Source: Bemisia tabaci
Lineage: Eukaryota; Arthropoda; Insecta; Hemiptera; Aleyrodidae
Direction: 5' to 3'
Length of the DNA stretch: 64,000 nt
Assembly: GCF_918797505.1 (NCBI RefSeq)
Contig: NC_092795.1
Location: forward strand, 28,879,131-28,943,130
In this document: in pieces, positions 22,741 to 32,805 of the stretch
Layout: each line of letters opens with the position of its first letter
Position numbering within the stretch: position 1 is the first letter of the stretch
Position numbers and translations under genes: made by a program
The notes under the pieces: model-generated
What the model was told of the DNA's origin: nothing
Databases searched by the model: none
Seen by the model: the letters and a program-made list of their open reading frames with translations, nothing else

Positions 22741-23598
22741 AATCAAGTCGGGTCTTGACCTCTCCCTTTATCTTTCTTTTTTGAGTTTCGTCCTTTCACA
22801 GTCATGATAAAAACATTTGACCTTATCCATGCCCCGAAAACCTCGGTACTTAAAGCCAAGATCTTCGGTCTCGGCTGACAAAATTCGGCAGAAGTATAGA
22901 GTAATTCGACAGAGCCTTCGTAAATGGGAATTGAAATTATATTTTTAAAATTTAGATAAAGGGTGGTGCTGATTTACACAAGAGGTAAAGAAGAAATATA
23001 TTAGATATTACCTAATGCCTTCTGCAGCTTCCATATCTCTTTTAGCGGCAAGGAGATTCAGACTGGTAAAATAGGCGCGGGTCTAAAATTTTGAATTTCA
23101 AAATTACACAATCTACGGTCCATTAGTGCAAAACACGGTTCCGTTTATTGCCGTAAATGCCATTTAACGGCAAATCATGGGAGTCGAAAATGACATCATA
23201 TTCGACGTCATGACCAGGCAGCTTGTCTGGTATGGCCGTGTCAACAGAATGACGGATGAAAAGGCTGCCAAAGAAGTTGCTTGATTGGGTTCCTCCTGGG
23301 AGGAGACGAAGGGAACACCCAGTAAAAGGATGGCGACAGGGGGTTTTAGAAGAGATGAGGTTCGCCAACTCCCTGAAGGGCTTTGGGAGGATAGGGGACT
23401 TCGGCGACTAGGGGTTGCAGTGCGCCAGAGAGCGCTATAAAAGCGGCTTTATACATACATACAAATGCCAATTTAAAAATCTGCGCATGTGCACTTCGAA
23501 CAAGACCCAACGCAAAGAAAACCGAATGCAAATTGGGATTGTCCTAATGAAGCGCGGATTTCAGAGCGGGTTCAATCTGCGATGGCGCATCTTCGATA
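22741..23598. other. Unassigned DNA
   Basis: No gene is recognised. Overlapping frames at 23123-23531 on the minus strand lack domains and look like chance. Confidence 0.45.
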
Positions 23599-23599
23599 T

Positions 23600-23730
23600 G
23601 TTTAATGCACGCCGTGAAAGCACCGGCCCTCGCCCACCCCCGCCCCCCCCTCCCCACCCCATCCGCCGCCTCTCACTTTCACGCCGCGCTGTCCGCCACG
23701 ACGCTTATTTAAACGAGCCATCAATTTCGT
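23600..23730. promoter_or_regulatory. CpG-rich patch followed by TATTTAA
   Basis: A very C-rich, CpG-dense stretch (23625-23700) is followed by TTATTTAAAC at about 23704-23713, which resembles a TATA element. No coding exon can be assigned downstream. The promoter call is a weak inference from composition only. Confidence 0.2.
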
Positions 23731-23771
23731 AGCGCGCTTTTATTCCGGTTGCCACGCTGCCCCTTAGTCGG

Positions 23772-24006
23772 AGTTGCCACAGAAATTAGACAGGGAAACT
23801 CCCTGACATTTCCCTGGCACATTTTGGCAAAATTCCCTGACAATTGAAGAAATGCCAGATTGTTAAAAACATGATTAGAAATGGTTTCCACACAAAATTT
23901 GTTGTTCGAATCGTTGAACCCACTATAAGAGGTGACTTGACGATTTTCCCCTGGCATTTTCGTCATTTTCCATGACATTCTCGTCATTTTTCCCGACTGT
24001 GGCAAT
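23772..24006. mobile_element. Inverted-repeat element with TTGCCACAG ends
   Basis: The left end has GTTGCCACAGAAATTAGACA and the right end has GACTGTGGCAATCC. Inside are repeated strings of the GGGAAA, CCCTGGCA and CATGACATT type. The ~235 bp length fits a MITE. The 143-codon minus-strand frame across it is a by-product. Confidence 0.6.
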
Positions 24007-24196
24007 CCTGCTTCGTTCGAATCGAAACCTCCAGGGGGGTGGGTGAAATTTTTGTGATCACGAGAAAAACTAGTATCAAAAACTAAGTTCAAAAAAATAT
24101 TGAAATCGCATTGAAACTTCAACCCCAAAACGAGGGGTCCAATAAAAGGCACTTCTCGTCCACCGCAGTTGTCAAACTCTAGATGTCTAGATGACC

Positions 24197-24460
24197 TACG
24201 GGCTGATTATTGAAATTGATAGACAAAGCAATAGGCAAAGAAGACAAACTGAAGATAAAGCAATCCGATTGGTGGAAGCGGGAGGTTGTAATGGACAAAA
24301 GAGGTAAGCAATGGACTAACTAACTGCAATCCATGAGAGACCCCATAGTTAGTCTATCACTTTCCCTCTCAGTCTATAACAACCACCCGTTTCAACTAAT
24401 AGGATAGCTATATGTTCCCTATGACTGCTTTGTCTATGAATTTCAAGAATCAGCCCGCTG
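24197..24460. mobile_element. MITE family J copy
   Basis: The left end reads GGGCTGATTATTGAAATT followed by GATAGACAAAGC. The right end is the complement, GCTTTGTCTATGAATTTC, then AATCAGCCCG. The middle has a second inverted pair, ATGGACAAAAGAGGTAAG against its CCCTCTCAGTCTATA partner. This is the best-preserved copy in the window. Confidence 0.88.
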
Positions 24461-25008
24461 CGGCTTCGGAAAGTTTAGATTAGCACGTTTAGATTACCTA
24501 CGTCTCAAGTCCAGGCAGCTTTTGTTACTAGCATTGGTGCACCTACCTCTACCTATGCGTGCAGCATAGTTACCTTGACGGCCGACATTGGTAACTTAGA
24601 CGTTTAACTTTCCGGAGAAGGTCACTTGACTTTTGACAATCGCTGTGGGCGAGAGGCAATCCGCTTTTTTGCGTGCAATCAGTGTCGATTTATCAACAGA
24701 CTCGGTTTTATTTTTAGCAAGGGTTCCGACTCATAATTATTGTGACCATGACTGAAGTTATCATTCTTCAATTACTATGTTTCGCGCCACCAAAAAATAT
24801 GGTTAAATCTACAAGATTCCTGTACAGATTGTCAAATTCCAAGTCAGTTTTACTAAAAAAACTCTTGATTGGATTGCATTTTGAAATTAGGAGCCACTAT
24901 TTCTGGCTTATTGTAGAGACCACGTAGGTACCTTCAGAGACGTTTGCAGGTAGGTGCTTCAAGAGATTAGCCGAGAACAGTAGCCCTGTACTGCAAAATA
25001 AGACCCAA
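24461..25008. other. Unassigned DNA with a partial family I end
   Basis: Near 24873 the string GGATTGCATTTTGAAATTAG resembles a family I terminus, and 25090-25135 contains a loose partner. Otherwise nothing is identified. Confidence 0.4.
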
Positions 25009-25505
25009 TTGAGGGGCTTGGAGGACAAGGCGCATATGTGCAGATTTTGAAAAAAATCGACTTATTAATGATGTCAATTAAAACTGGTCTTAATGCACAT
25101 TTTGTGGGAAATGTAGCTCCTAAATTCCAATGCTTAAGCATCAAAAAATCAGTTTGTACTTTCTTTCCGCCTTACGGGTTTATGTAATTTCGAAACTTGA
25201 CAACGCATTTCTCGAAATAGCAAAAACTGCAATTATGCGCCTTGTCTTCCAAGCACCTCAATTGAATCGGGCAGTTATAAAAGGGCTCGAGCGCCAAAAC
25301 TGAGAATTCGAGAAAATTGGTAATAACCGTTTTAATTAGATCCTTATAAATCTCAGAGCTCTAAAATATTAAAGCGATAAATTCATTAATTACATTATTT
25401 ATTAATCTGCGATTTCGCACGGGTTGATTAAGACAGTTTCTACTGTTTTTCCGTATTTTTATATCTGGCACTTGAGCCCTTTTGTAACTGACCGATTCAA
25501 TTGAT
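25009..25505. repeat. Two abutting inverted-repeat structures
   Basis: The first has arms of about 38 bp at 25009-25047 and 25226-25264 around GACAAGGCGCATA. The second has arms of about 45 bp at 25258-25302 and 25461-25505 around GGGCAGTTATAAAAGGGCTC and its complement. They share the junction CAATTGAATCGG. They may be two MITEs or one compound foldback. There is no coding potential. Confidence 0.75.
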
Positions 25506-26396
25506 GTCCGTATCTTGAATCTATCTTTGAATAGGGCGGCCGCCCGTGCAATTTACTTTCTTAATCATCGGTGATCAGTTTTCTCTCGTTTTCCGATGTT
25601 TGTTGCATATCGTACCTTGTTTGTTGTTTATTCTGTTATCACTGCAGTCTCATTTACCAATTTCAGTATGTAACGCCGTTTGCTGGTTTTTATTTTAATT
25701 TCTTTTTTATTTTTAATTCTTTTTGCAGTTGAGAATGGTGCCGTAAGGTACCGAAACGTCCTACCTTTATATTTTGTATTTAAGCCTTGTTTCCGCTTTT
25801 TCCTGTGTTTCCGATTATCTTTGAGTCTATACTCAATGATATTTCATGCTATCGAGTGTTACTTCACGCGGGTCAAAGTGATTAATGTGGAGAGCGGCAA
25901 CGCGGACGGTTAGAAATCCCGGGCTCCACGGCGTCTGGTCTGTTCGCCGCTTTTCAAGTTTAATTAGTCGAAGCTGTCTCCTCGACGCGGCGCGGCTCCC
26001 GGCTCGAATTTTAATGCATTTTTGAGAAAGTCATGCAAAATATCCCTCCAGCGCGGAGCGGACAGCGAACACCCGCTTTCCGAAAATTTCAGCTCCGAGA
26101 GAAAGGAGACGAGATCGGCGACGCCAGTGCCTCGGTGCACTACTCGGGCACGACGATGACCGTGATGATGACCCCGAGTGAAATTCGCCTATCCGACCAT
26201 CTTCCGAAATAACCGTTCAAAACTAAGGCACCTGGAACCGTTCCGAACCCGGTCTTGGCCTCAACTTTGAAGACTGAATAAACTAGGGTATACTGCCGTG
26301 TTACTAGAGCAGTGTGGACCTTCAGCTAATTAGAGGCCTTTTATAGCGGAAGTTGCGTCATCTCGTCTCCTTAATGCCACAAACGGGTGGTTACTT
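25506..26396. other. CpG-rich stretch without a defined gene
   Basis: From 25880 to 26200 the sequence is CpG-rich and contains GAAAGGAGACGAGATCGGCG and other patterned stretches. I cannot define an exon. At 26291 a short CTGCCGTG string may be a family A terminus fragment. Confidence 0.4.
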
Positions 26397-26912
26397 GGAT
26401 TGCATTTTGCAAAAGGGAACCAGGAGCATTAAAATATCGCTATACGATTCGTTGTCTCCCGGACGAGAGAACGTAACTTTAATCCAAGGTTGCAAAATTG
26501 ACTCAAACAATTCAATATTTTACAAGAATAGGCCTGTGCGTGTTTTTGGAGAAGATTGGTCCGATTTTCGCATAAAATCAGAAGAAAAATCAGGGAATTT
26601 TTCAGTCAGAAATGCCCAAAGTTCTCTCGGTAAAAATTCAATTGGCGCAAGGAAGTTTGGCAACATTGAAATGCAGTTACGTTCCTTCGTGCGGGAAACG
26701 ACGGATTGTACAGCGTCTTTTGTCTTGGAGTGAAAATCTGATTATCTCTAAACAGTTTCTATTTTGCTCGCCAAAAACTGGAAAAGAACAAAAATAACCA
26801 TGAAAATTTCATATTTTTTTCAGATTTTCACTTGTTACATAAAAATGGGTGAAGATGCACAATCTTAGCAACATTGCAATACTCCTGGTTCCTTTTTGCA
26901 AAATGCAATGCA
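26397..26912. mobile_element. Long family I relative, ~516 bp
   Basis: The terminal inverted repeats are GGATTGCATTTTGCAAAAGG followed by GAACCAGGAG, and its complement at 26882-26912. The CATTTTGCAA core is that of family I, but the element is longer. The 126-codon plus frame inside has no domain and is probably not a gene. It could be a non-autonomous relative of the short copies. Confidence 0.8.
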
Positions 26913-28002
26913 ATTAGAGTCCACGCAAAATAAGTTTACGCGTTAGACTGCGACAAAATATCCGCCATCTTGATTCCTCCAATTACTTTATATGTATTGA
27001 GATGTCAGATGATCATCTGCCGTAGTCTAAATGTGCGTAAAATTGTTGGGCGTGGACTCCAGTAAACCTCCTCATCGTCTTCTCCTGACCCTGTTTGTCA
27101 AGCTCTCGAGTACCAAACACATGATAATCACTAGTAAGTACAAACGATTCGTTGAAAATTAAAATAAACAACAATAGCAACACACTTAACACACATAGTT
27201 AGTAACGCGTATTGCATTGTTTAGTCAACGTTTTTCGTGATTATTGATCTCGAATATCTTCCATAAATCCCTCATCATATTCCATACGTTCCATATCGAA
27301 CCCTGCCCTCCTTGTTCAACTACAGTTTTTATTCTTCGTAACCGGTGAAGGTGTAATTTTAAAGGAAATTCTATTTTAGGAGGGTCGTTACTACACTGTA
27401 GTAAGATATGATCACATTTCTGGTGTGCGTACCAATTTCAATTCGGAAATTCTCGAGTCTCGACCCGCAGCAGCAGTTAATGCAGGCATGAAATCTTGGA
27501 AATTAAAACGAGGCGCAGGACATCCGATCATCCAATATCAAAGCATCTCGCTGTGGTCGTGGATGTGATTTATGATAATCCGAGGCTGATTTGAAATATC
27601 GAAATTACTTTTTGTCTGCGACAGACAAACAGCTTTAAATGCAATGCTGCGATTCTGTCTCCACACAGTGGAGCGAATTAATAAGAGAAATCGGACACAC
27701 ATGAAAACTGCATACATTCTTGTCAGTACAAAACTGCAGCCTGATTTTTGCGACTTTATCTGAGTTGGTTTGCAAAATAAGACAAGAAATAGCCCTACCC
27801 AAGTCGTGTAATATATCGATTTTCGATGTCTTGTAAAGCAGGCAGCCACTGAGAAGTTTAATAGTGTTTCTATTAATTTTCCCATTAAACTTTGTTTACG
27901 AGACACTCTTAAATATTTGAATTCTGACAAATTAGACAAAAAATCCGCAATTTTCATCTAAAATGCCTCGTCCGACCTCTCTTAACAACTCCTTCCTCCG
28001 TG
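26913..28002. other. Unassigned DNA with a 139-codon frame
   Basis: A minus-strand frame (27957-27538) of 139 codons begins with ATG and has hydrophobic stretches, but no motif I recognise. Its composition is what AT-rich DNA gives by chance. I list it as unsupported. Nothing else was found. Confidence 0.35.
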
Positions 28003-28007
28003 CGCCG

Positions 28008-28229
28008 CACAGTGGATCGAGTAAATGGGAAAGGTCGGACAAAATTTGGAAACTTTAAACGCTTTTACCTCCGCTTTTACAAAATTTTGAGGTTCTATTA
28101 GTAGTTCCATTAGTTTTCTCGTAAAAATTTCCTTTCAGATACACCCCTTACAATTTAAAATCTGACAAAATTAACAGTTCTAGTCTCAAATTCCATGTTC
28201 GACCCCCCTACTTGACTCTATCCACTGTG
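28008..28229. mobile_element. Transib-like MITE with perfect CGCCG duplication
   Basis: It starts CACAGTGGATCGAG and ends with CTCTATCCACTGTG, so both termini carry CACAGTG. Perfect 5-bp direct flanks CGCCG lie at 28003-28007 and 28230-28234. The interior matches 8166-8397. An A-rich ACAAAATTT string lies 24 bases inside the left heptamer. Known Transib elements have such ends and GC-rich 5-bp duplications; the family assignment is inferred from that. Confidence 0.92.
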
Positions 28230-28254
28230 CGCCGGTCTATTCAACGCGACCAAG

Positions 28255-28512
28255 AGCACCACAGCGGTAAAGAAAAACATCGCATTTACATTCGAGTGTA
28301 GCCATACTCTCCCCGATAAAGTTTTAATTTTGGACAAAAGTCCAGATTATTTTTCCTCGGGATTTCCGAATATTTCGGATCAAGTTGCGGACAAAATTCT
28401 GCTAAAAATGTGTAGATAAAAATTTACAATTTCCTCAGAAAACATGTATTTCATGATAGAAAACTTGGCAATATCCAGAGGCTCACATACGGTGTTCTTC
28501 CTCAGGAAGATA
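28255..28512. mobile_element. Diverged MITE family A copy
   Basis: The left end AAGAAAAACATCGCATTTAC and right end CATACGGTGTTCTTCCTCAG are diverged A termini. Inside, GGATTTCCGAATATTTCGGA stands where other copies have the CCCTTGAAATTTTCAG motif. No target duplication was seen. Confidence 0.65.
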
Positions 28513-28730
28513 CGGTGATCTCTCGTCGCGTTAGGAGGAAACAGCACGGCGGGGACGCTGGATACGGGTCAATTAATCCGATTAAACGATCCGCGGACTC
28601 CCAACCGACCAGCCGTTGCTCGATACCGACGTCTATGTTCAATGTTCATGCCGATCAGCTCCAAAGCGCAGCAAATTATTTCTCCATTAAGCAGTTGTTC
28701 GCCGTTGTCGCTTCGTCCTTTCGCCGGCAT

Positions 28731-28806
28731 AAGTTGGACGCATTTATGCAAAATGGAGCTATGTCTCACGTAATGCCTATGCACATACTTCCTTTTAGCA
28801 TAAATA
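28731..28806. repeat. Small hairpin element
   Basis: CATTTATGCAAAATGGAGC pairs with the TTCCTTTTAGCATAAATA end over about 25 bp, with a short loop between. Related strings occur at 20305 and 59550 (TTATGCTAAAAGGA). It borders the mariner-like element and shares its TA. Confidence 0.6.
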
Positions 28807-29019
28807 CAGGGTTATTCAAAAGTCACGCACCACTGGCCATGAGGAGGGTGACCTTTTGAAATTTTTGAGTTGCCCCCCTCCCCCCGAGGGAATCAAAAAC
28901 TGGAATGTACCTACAAAAGTTTCCCCCTCGGTAAGGGGAAAAACGTCTTAAACCGCAAGTCGATATCTTATTTAGAACTAAAGTTATGGCCAGTGGCGCG
29001 TGACTTTTGAATAACCCTG
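28807..29019. mobile_element. mariner/Tc1-like MITE with TA duplication
   Basis: The element is 213 bp with about 30-bp, almost perfect terminal inverted repeats starting CAGGGTTATTCAAAAGTCAC. TA stands on both sides (28805-28806 and 29020-29021). CAGGG ends and a TA duplication are standard for the Tc1/mariner group. The interior is noncoding and C-rich at 28875. Confidence 0.93.
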
Positions 29020-29126
29020 TATGTCCAGTTTAGGTGATAGAATCGGAGCCATCAGGTGTATTTGAAACATAAGGCACTGAAAACAATGCATAAGCATAGG
29101 AGTGAAATTGGACGAAATGCCGATCG

Positions 29127-29370
29127 ACCACTAAACAAGGTTCTGATATACGTTTCCTCTTCAAAATATCACGTAGGACACAAAAATTACTGAGATTGAC
29201 TCGCAACCGCGATGATAACGTCTTCAATTAGCATTGCTCAGGAAAAATGTGTATTTCCCGCCGTTGGGAAAAACCCGCATCTACTTGAATCAAATCGCGC
29301 ACTTCAATTTTTGCGGCAGGCTTCCCAATAAGCAGTGTATTCTCCCCACTTTACGTTGCTCAAGGTGTAA
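29127..29370. mobile_element. Family S fragment
   Basis: ACCACTAAACAAGGTTCTGA matches the S terminus, and GCGGCAGGCTTCCCAATAA plus a GTTGCTCAAGG segment match the interior of the copy at 35681. The right half is missing. Confidence 0.6.
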
Positions 29371-29504
29371 AAATGTGGAATAGCCCTCCAAAATCGCCGA
29401 TATTGATTTTTCATGTTTTCATACTGCAAAAACTATCATGGTAACTTTAGTGTGGAATTTAACGCAAGCAAAGTACGATTTATATTTTTTCCCCTCGTAT
29501 TATA

Positions 29505-29733
29505 CACTGGAAAAAAAACACATTGGATCTAGAGTCCAGACTCTTAAAAACATCGACAAGAAAAAATACTCTTGATTCCATCAGATTTAAGCTTAGATCA
29601 AGAATCAAGCCTCTTAATTTGAGCGGATTTCCTTTTGTATTAAGCTTAAATCTGATTGAACCAAGAGTCCTTTTTCTTGTCAATGTTTTCAAGAGTCTGG
29701 ACTCTTGATCCAGTGTGTGTTTTTTTTCCAGTG
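29505..29733. mobile_element. MITE family B copy
   Basis: It starts CACTGGAAAAAAAACACATT and ends TTTTTTTTCCAGTG. The arms pair along nearly the whole 229 bp. The flanks TA and CA do not match. Frames of the LESRLLKT type on both strands come from the arms. Confidence 0.95.
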
Positions 29734-29859
29734 CATCGCACGGAAACACGTTGACATCTTTGACAGGGGTCATACTTTCAATGATTTCCGTCGTACAAAT
29801 AGCGTCCTGCGAGAAATTTTGATGAGAAAACAAACATAATGACGCTCGAGTGCTCACCT

Positions 29860-30325
29860 CGTCCGGTGGTCCAAAATGAAATTTCACTTCCGATCTCCGG
29901 ATCCGGAGCCGACGCTTTCCGGGCGCCGCGACGCCGGCTCGAGCGGCAACGCAGCGGCGCGGCGCGCGCGGCGGCGCTAAACCACTTCATTTCATTTCAG
30001 TTGATGCAGTGTGCTTCCCGGCGGAACCTTGACCGATAAAAATTGTCGCTTCGGATCCCAAGGTCAGGCCACTGGTTTTACTCCTCCTGGTCCCGCGATG
30101 CCCGGTTCTCGTCGCGTCGCCGACGCCGGTGTGGACGTGGACGTGGCCGGGGTCCGCGCCGTGTCGTACCGGTGGCGTAACCCGGCCGGTGCCGGTGGCG
30201 CAACGCCCGCCGAACTGGAGCTTCGCCGGTCCGCTTGCCCAATCCGCTGCCCCCGTCCCGCGAGATCCCCGCCGGACCGTTTCGCCCGCGGCCTGGCAGA
30301 TCCAGAGCAAAGCTCAACTTCAAGG
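29860..30325. other. CpG island-like block
   Basis: This is the strongest GC/CpG block in the window, with a GCGGCGCGGCGCGCGCGGCG core near 29950. An acceptor-like run TTTCATTTCAG lies at 29990-30000. Several long frames on both strands are open because of composition. It may be a promoter, a first exon or an unmethylated CpG island. No protein family is recognisable. Confidence 0.4.
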
Positions 30326-30450
30326 CAGTGCCGTAGCTACGAATTCTTTAGGTGGGGGAGGGGTCCATTTACATTATTTTGCGTGCGTCCCTGATAATAA
30401 TTTATGTCCGCCCTCCAAAAGTAAAAAAAAGGTACAATTAATGAAACTAG

Positions 30451-30579
30451 AGGTCCAGTTGCACGATCAAATTGAGCCATCAAATTGGGCCTCTCATTGG
30501 TCGCATCCTCACCTCAGGTCTTTTTCCACCAATCAGAGCTTCAGTTTGATGGCTCAATTTGATCGTGTAACTGAACCTT
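30451..30579. mobile_element. Short inverted-repeat element X
   Basis: Arms of about 36 bp contain TTGCACGATCAAATTGAGCC followed by ATCAAA, and the complement at the right. The interior is about 50 bp. A 14-base G run follows directly. The size and structure fit a MITE. Confidence 0.82.
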
Positions 30580-30634
30580 GGGGGGGGGGGGGCTTCCGGA
30601 CCCTCTTGACCCCCCTCCCCCCCTGTCTACGCAA

Positions 30635-30848
30635 CACGGAAACAAAAGCGCGAGGTTGTTGGATGATATGGACATTTCCAATAAATTGTGGTAGTACCCC
30701 AATAAATTAGGTAACTAACCCAAATTTTGCGGCACCACCCTAACTTGAGCTGCGGTACTAAACCAATTAATTAGAAATGTCCATATCATCCAACAAATTG
30801 GGGTAGTATCACAATTTTAGGGGATAACCCCTGACACTTTTTTCCGTG
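30635..30848. mobile_element. MITE family D copy
   Basis: The ends are CACGGAAACAAAAG and TTTTTTCCGTG. The arms share GGATGATATGGACATTTC and a TACCCCAA motif. A reversed copy with a related interior lies at 22548. It belongs to the set of CACNG-ended foldback families in this window. Confidence 0.88.
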
Positions 30849-32293
30849 TATTGAGCTTCAAGGGTAGTATTCATAGTCGTTTATTAAGCAGCTCCTTTCC
30901 TCAGAAGGCTCCGTAAGGTTAACACTGTGATAAAGAATGTATAAAACTTTGCATCGTGAATTAGACGATTTTTGAAATCCTTCAGTAAAAATCAGAAGTT
31001 TGAATTTGGAAATGGACCCTTTACAGAGATTAGTGAAATTAAAGGCAAGTTTCACCCTCTTTTAAAGTTAGTTAAAATCATACAAGTTTTTCATCTGTAT
31101 TTTGTACTTTTTGGAGTAGTAAATCAATGCCAATACGGCCCGGGTGCTCTTAGATGTGCACGCCATCAGGGTCTCTTTTTACCAGTCCGGCCCTGGAAGT
31201 TTCTCGTTGAAGACTATTCACAGAGAATTTCAAGGAGATAATTGGTTGCTTTCATTATTTTGAAACCCTGAAATACAACCACACAAATTTATCGTCGAAA
31301 TAGAGATGCTCTTTTGCTTGCCCGAGTTACGCATTGTCGGCGAATTGCAATGGCCACTAGAGAGCTATAGGGACAAGAGAGAGTAAAAGGTGGCAAAAAT
31401 CATGGAAATTCAAAGCGCCTTCAAGTTTTAGGACGCAACTCGGACATCCTCTGAGCACGAATAGTTGTATCCTGCGTTTTACTTTCTTATCCGTTCGTTA
31501 AACTCTCCGAACTCTTCACAGCCTTACTCTTACTGATACATTTAGGACGGTATTAGCAGACTTGGACCAAACATTATCTACTTTGAATGAGGGAAATGAT
31601 GCCCTTTCTTTCCGTTACTAGACCTCACTCCCATTAGTTACGATACTCTTCACGATGGCAGTGTACATATATATTCTTTTGTAATTAGACTGGAATGCCG
31701 TTTTAAATAAGTTTCCTGGAACCTGGAGTGAATGTCAAGGAAAAAACCACATCATTCCCATGGCGGGCGTGACCAGTCTCTCTTACAAATTCAGGAGATG
31801 GTGACAAGGCCGTCCGAAAATGTCATCACCTAAGGTGAAGCCCTCGTTTGCATTCGAAGTTCAACAAAAAATGAGTGCAACTCGACACGGTTATTTTCAT
31901 AGAGATCTATATTCAATCTGCTAGGCTTGAAATCACACGGACTTCACAAAATACGTTGGTCAGTTTATCCTTCATCAAGAAAAGTCTGATTGGAGAAAAT
32001 TTCATTTCTTTTGAGAATCGATCGTAATGGATGAGGAATGCTTAAAAGCAATAATATATCAGTCCGCGGCCTTCATGTATGAAATTTCAATGGTAAGCTC
32101 CTCAACGCCCAAGTGGAAAGTGAGGTGGCACCCCTGCTTATTCCACGGTCGCTGTTATCTACCTGACGTGTGATCGAGTTTTAGAATTTGTAATGTTTTT
32201 TGAAAAATCGTTTAATGTTTTAATTACGTATTTCGTTTGACAAAATCGTGATTTGCGATTCCTCTTGACCTGAAGATGAACGCTTATCTCACT
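30849..32293. other. Unassigned DNA
   Basis: I see no gene, RNA or repeat that I can support. The open frames are short and lack domains. Confidence 0.5.
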
Positions 32294-32295
32294 AT

Positions 32296-32805
32296 GAGTC
32301 GAGGGGCAGAGTGCAGGGGTGGTTTCGTGAGCGATGTGTGTGCCAATTCAACCGTATTACGCGATAAGGAACTCTCTTCATTCTAAAAGCAAGATTTGTG
32401 ACATTGTTTTGGAATTTTTACCTGTTTGTTGTGTTTGATCTCCTAGTTTTAGTCCCTTTTTTATTCTAGAATGTAACTCACACCGAAAAAAAGTGAAGTT
32501 GACTTAACATTCTAGATGGAAAAAAAGTGTGCAAGAACTCAACAATTCTGAATTATACCCACCAAAGCAGTTAGTTTTACATCTTGACGATGCTAAAGTA
32601 GCTGCTGTAGCGGTTATTTCAGCGTTTTGTGAGTTTTCGCACACTTTTTTTACATCTAGAATGTTAAATCGACTTCACATTTTTTCGGTCCTGATGTTGT
32701 CTTGAATGAAATGCTGTTAGACGATGATCATTTCAAACCGCATACCGCATTTCACACACCGCACACGACACCACCCCTGCACCCTGCACCCCGACTCTGT
32801 GCAAG
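32296..32805. mobile_element. Inverted-repeat element hosting MITE E
   Basis: The left arm contains CAGAGTGCAGGGGTGGTTTC and the right arm the complement of TGCAGGGGTGGTGTCGTG, over about 45 bp. The core has MITE E inserted (32481-32690). No coding frame is kept and no clear target duplication was found. Confidence 0.72.
32481..32690. mobile_element. MITE family E (CACCG end), nested
   Basis: It starts CACCGAAAAAAAGTGAAGTT and ends GACTTCACATTTTTTCGGT, with long arms containing ACATTCTAGATG and its complement. The left flank ends in CA. It belongs to the same structural class as families B, C, D and F. Confidence 0.85.

Noticed and set aside
27538..27957. 139-codon hydrophobic minus-strand frame
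   Set aside because: It has ATG and hydrophobic stretches but no recognisable membrane-protein family. AT-rich DNA often gives such frames by chance.
30129..30710. The longest open frame in the window, 193 codons (+)
   Set aside because: It starts in a CpG-rich block where several frames are open on both strands, then runs through the inverted-repeat element at 30451-30579 and a G run. No domain is visible and the halves belong to unrelated sequence.
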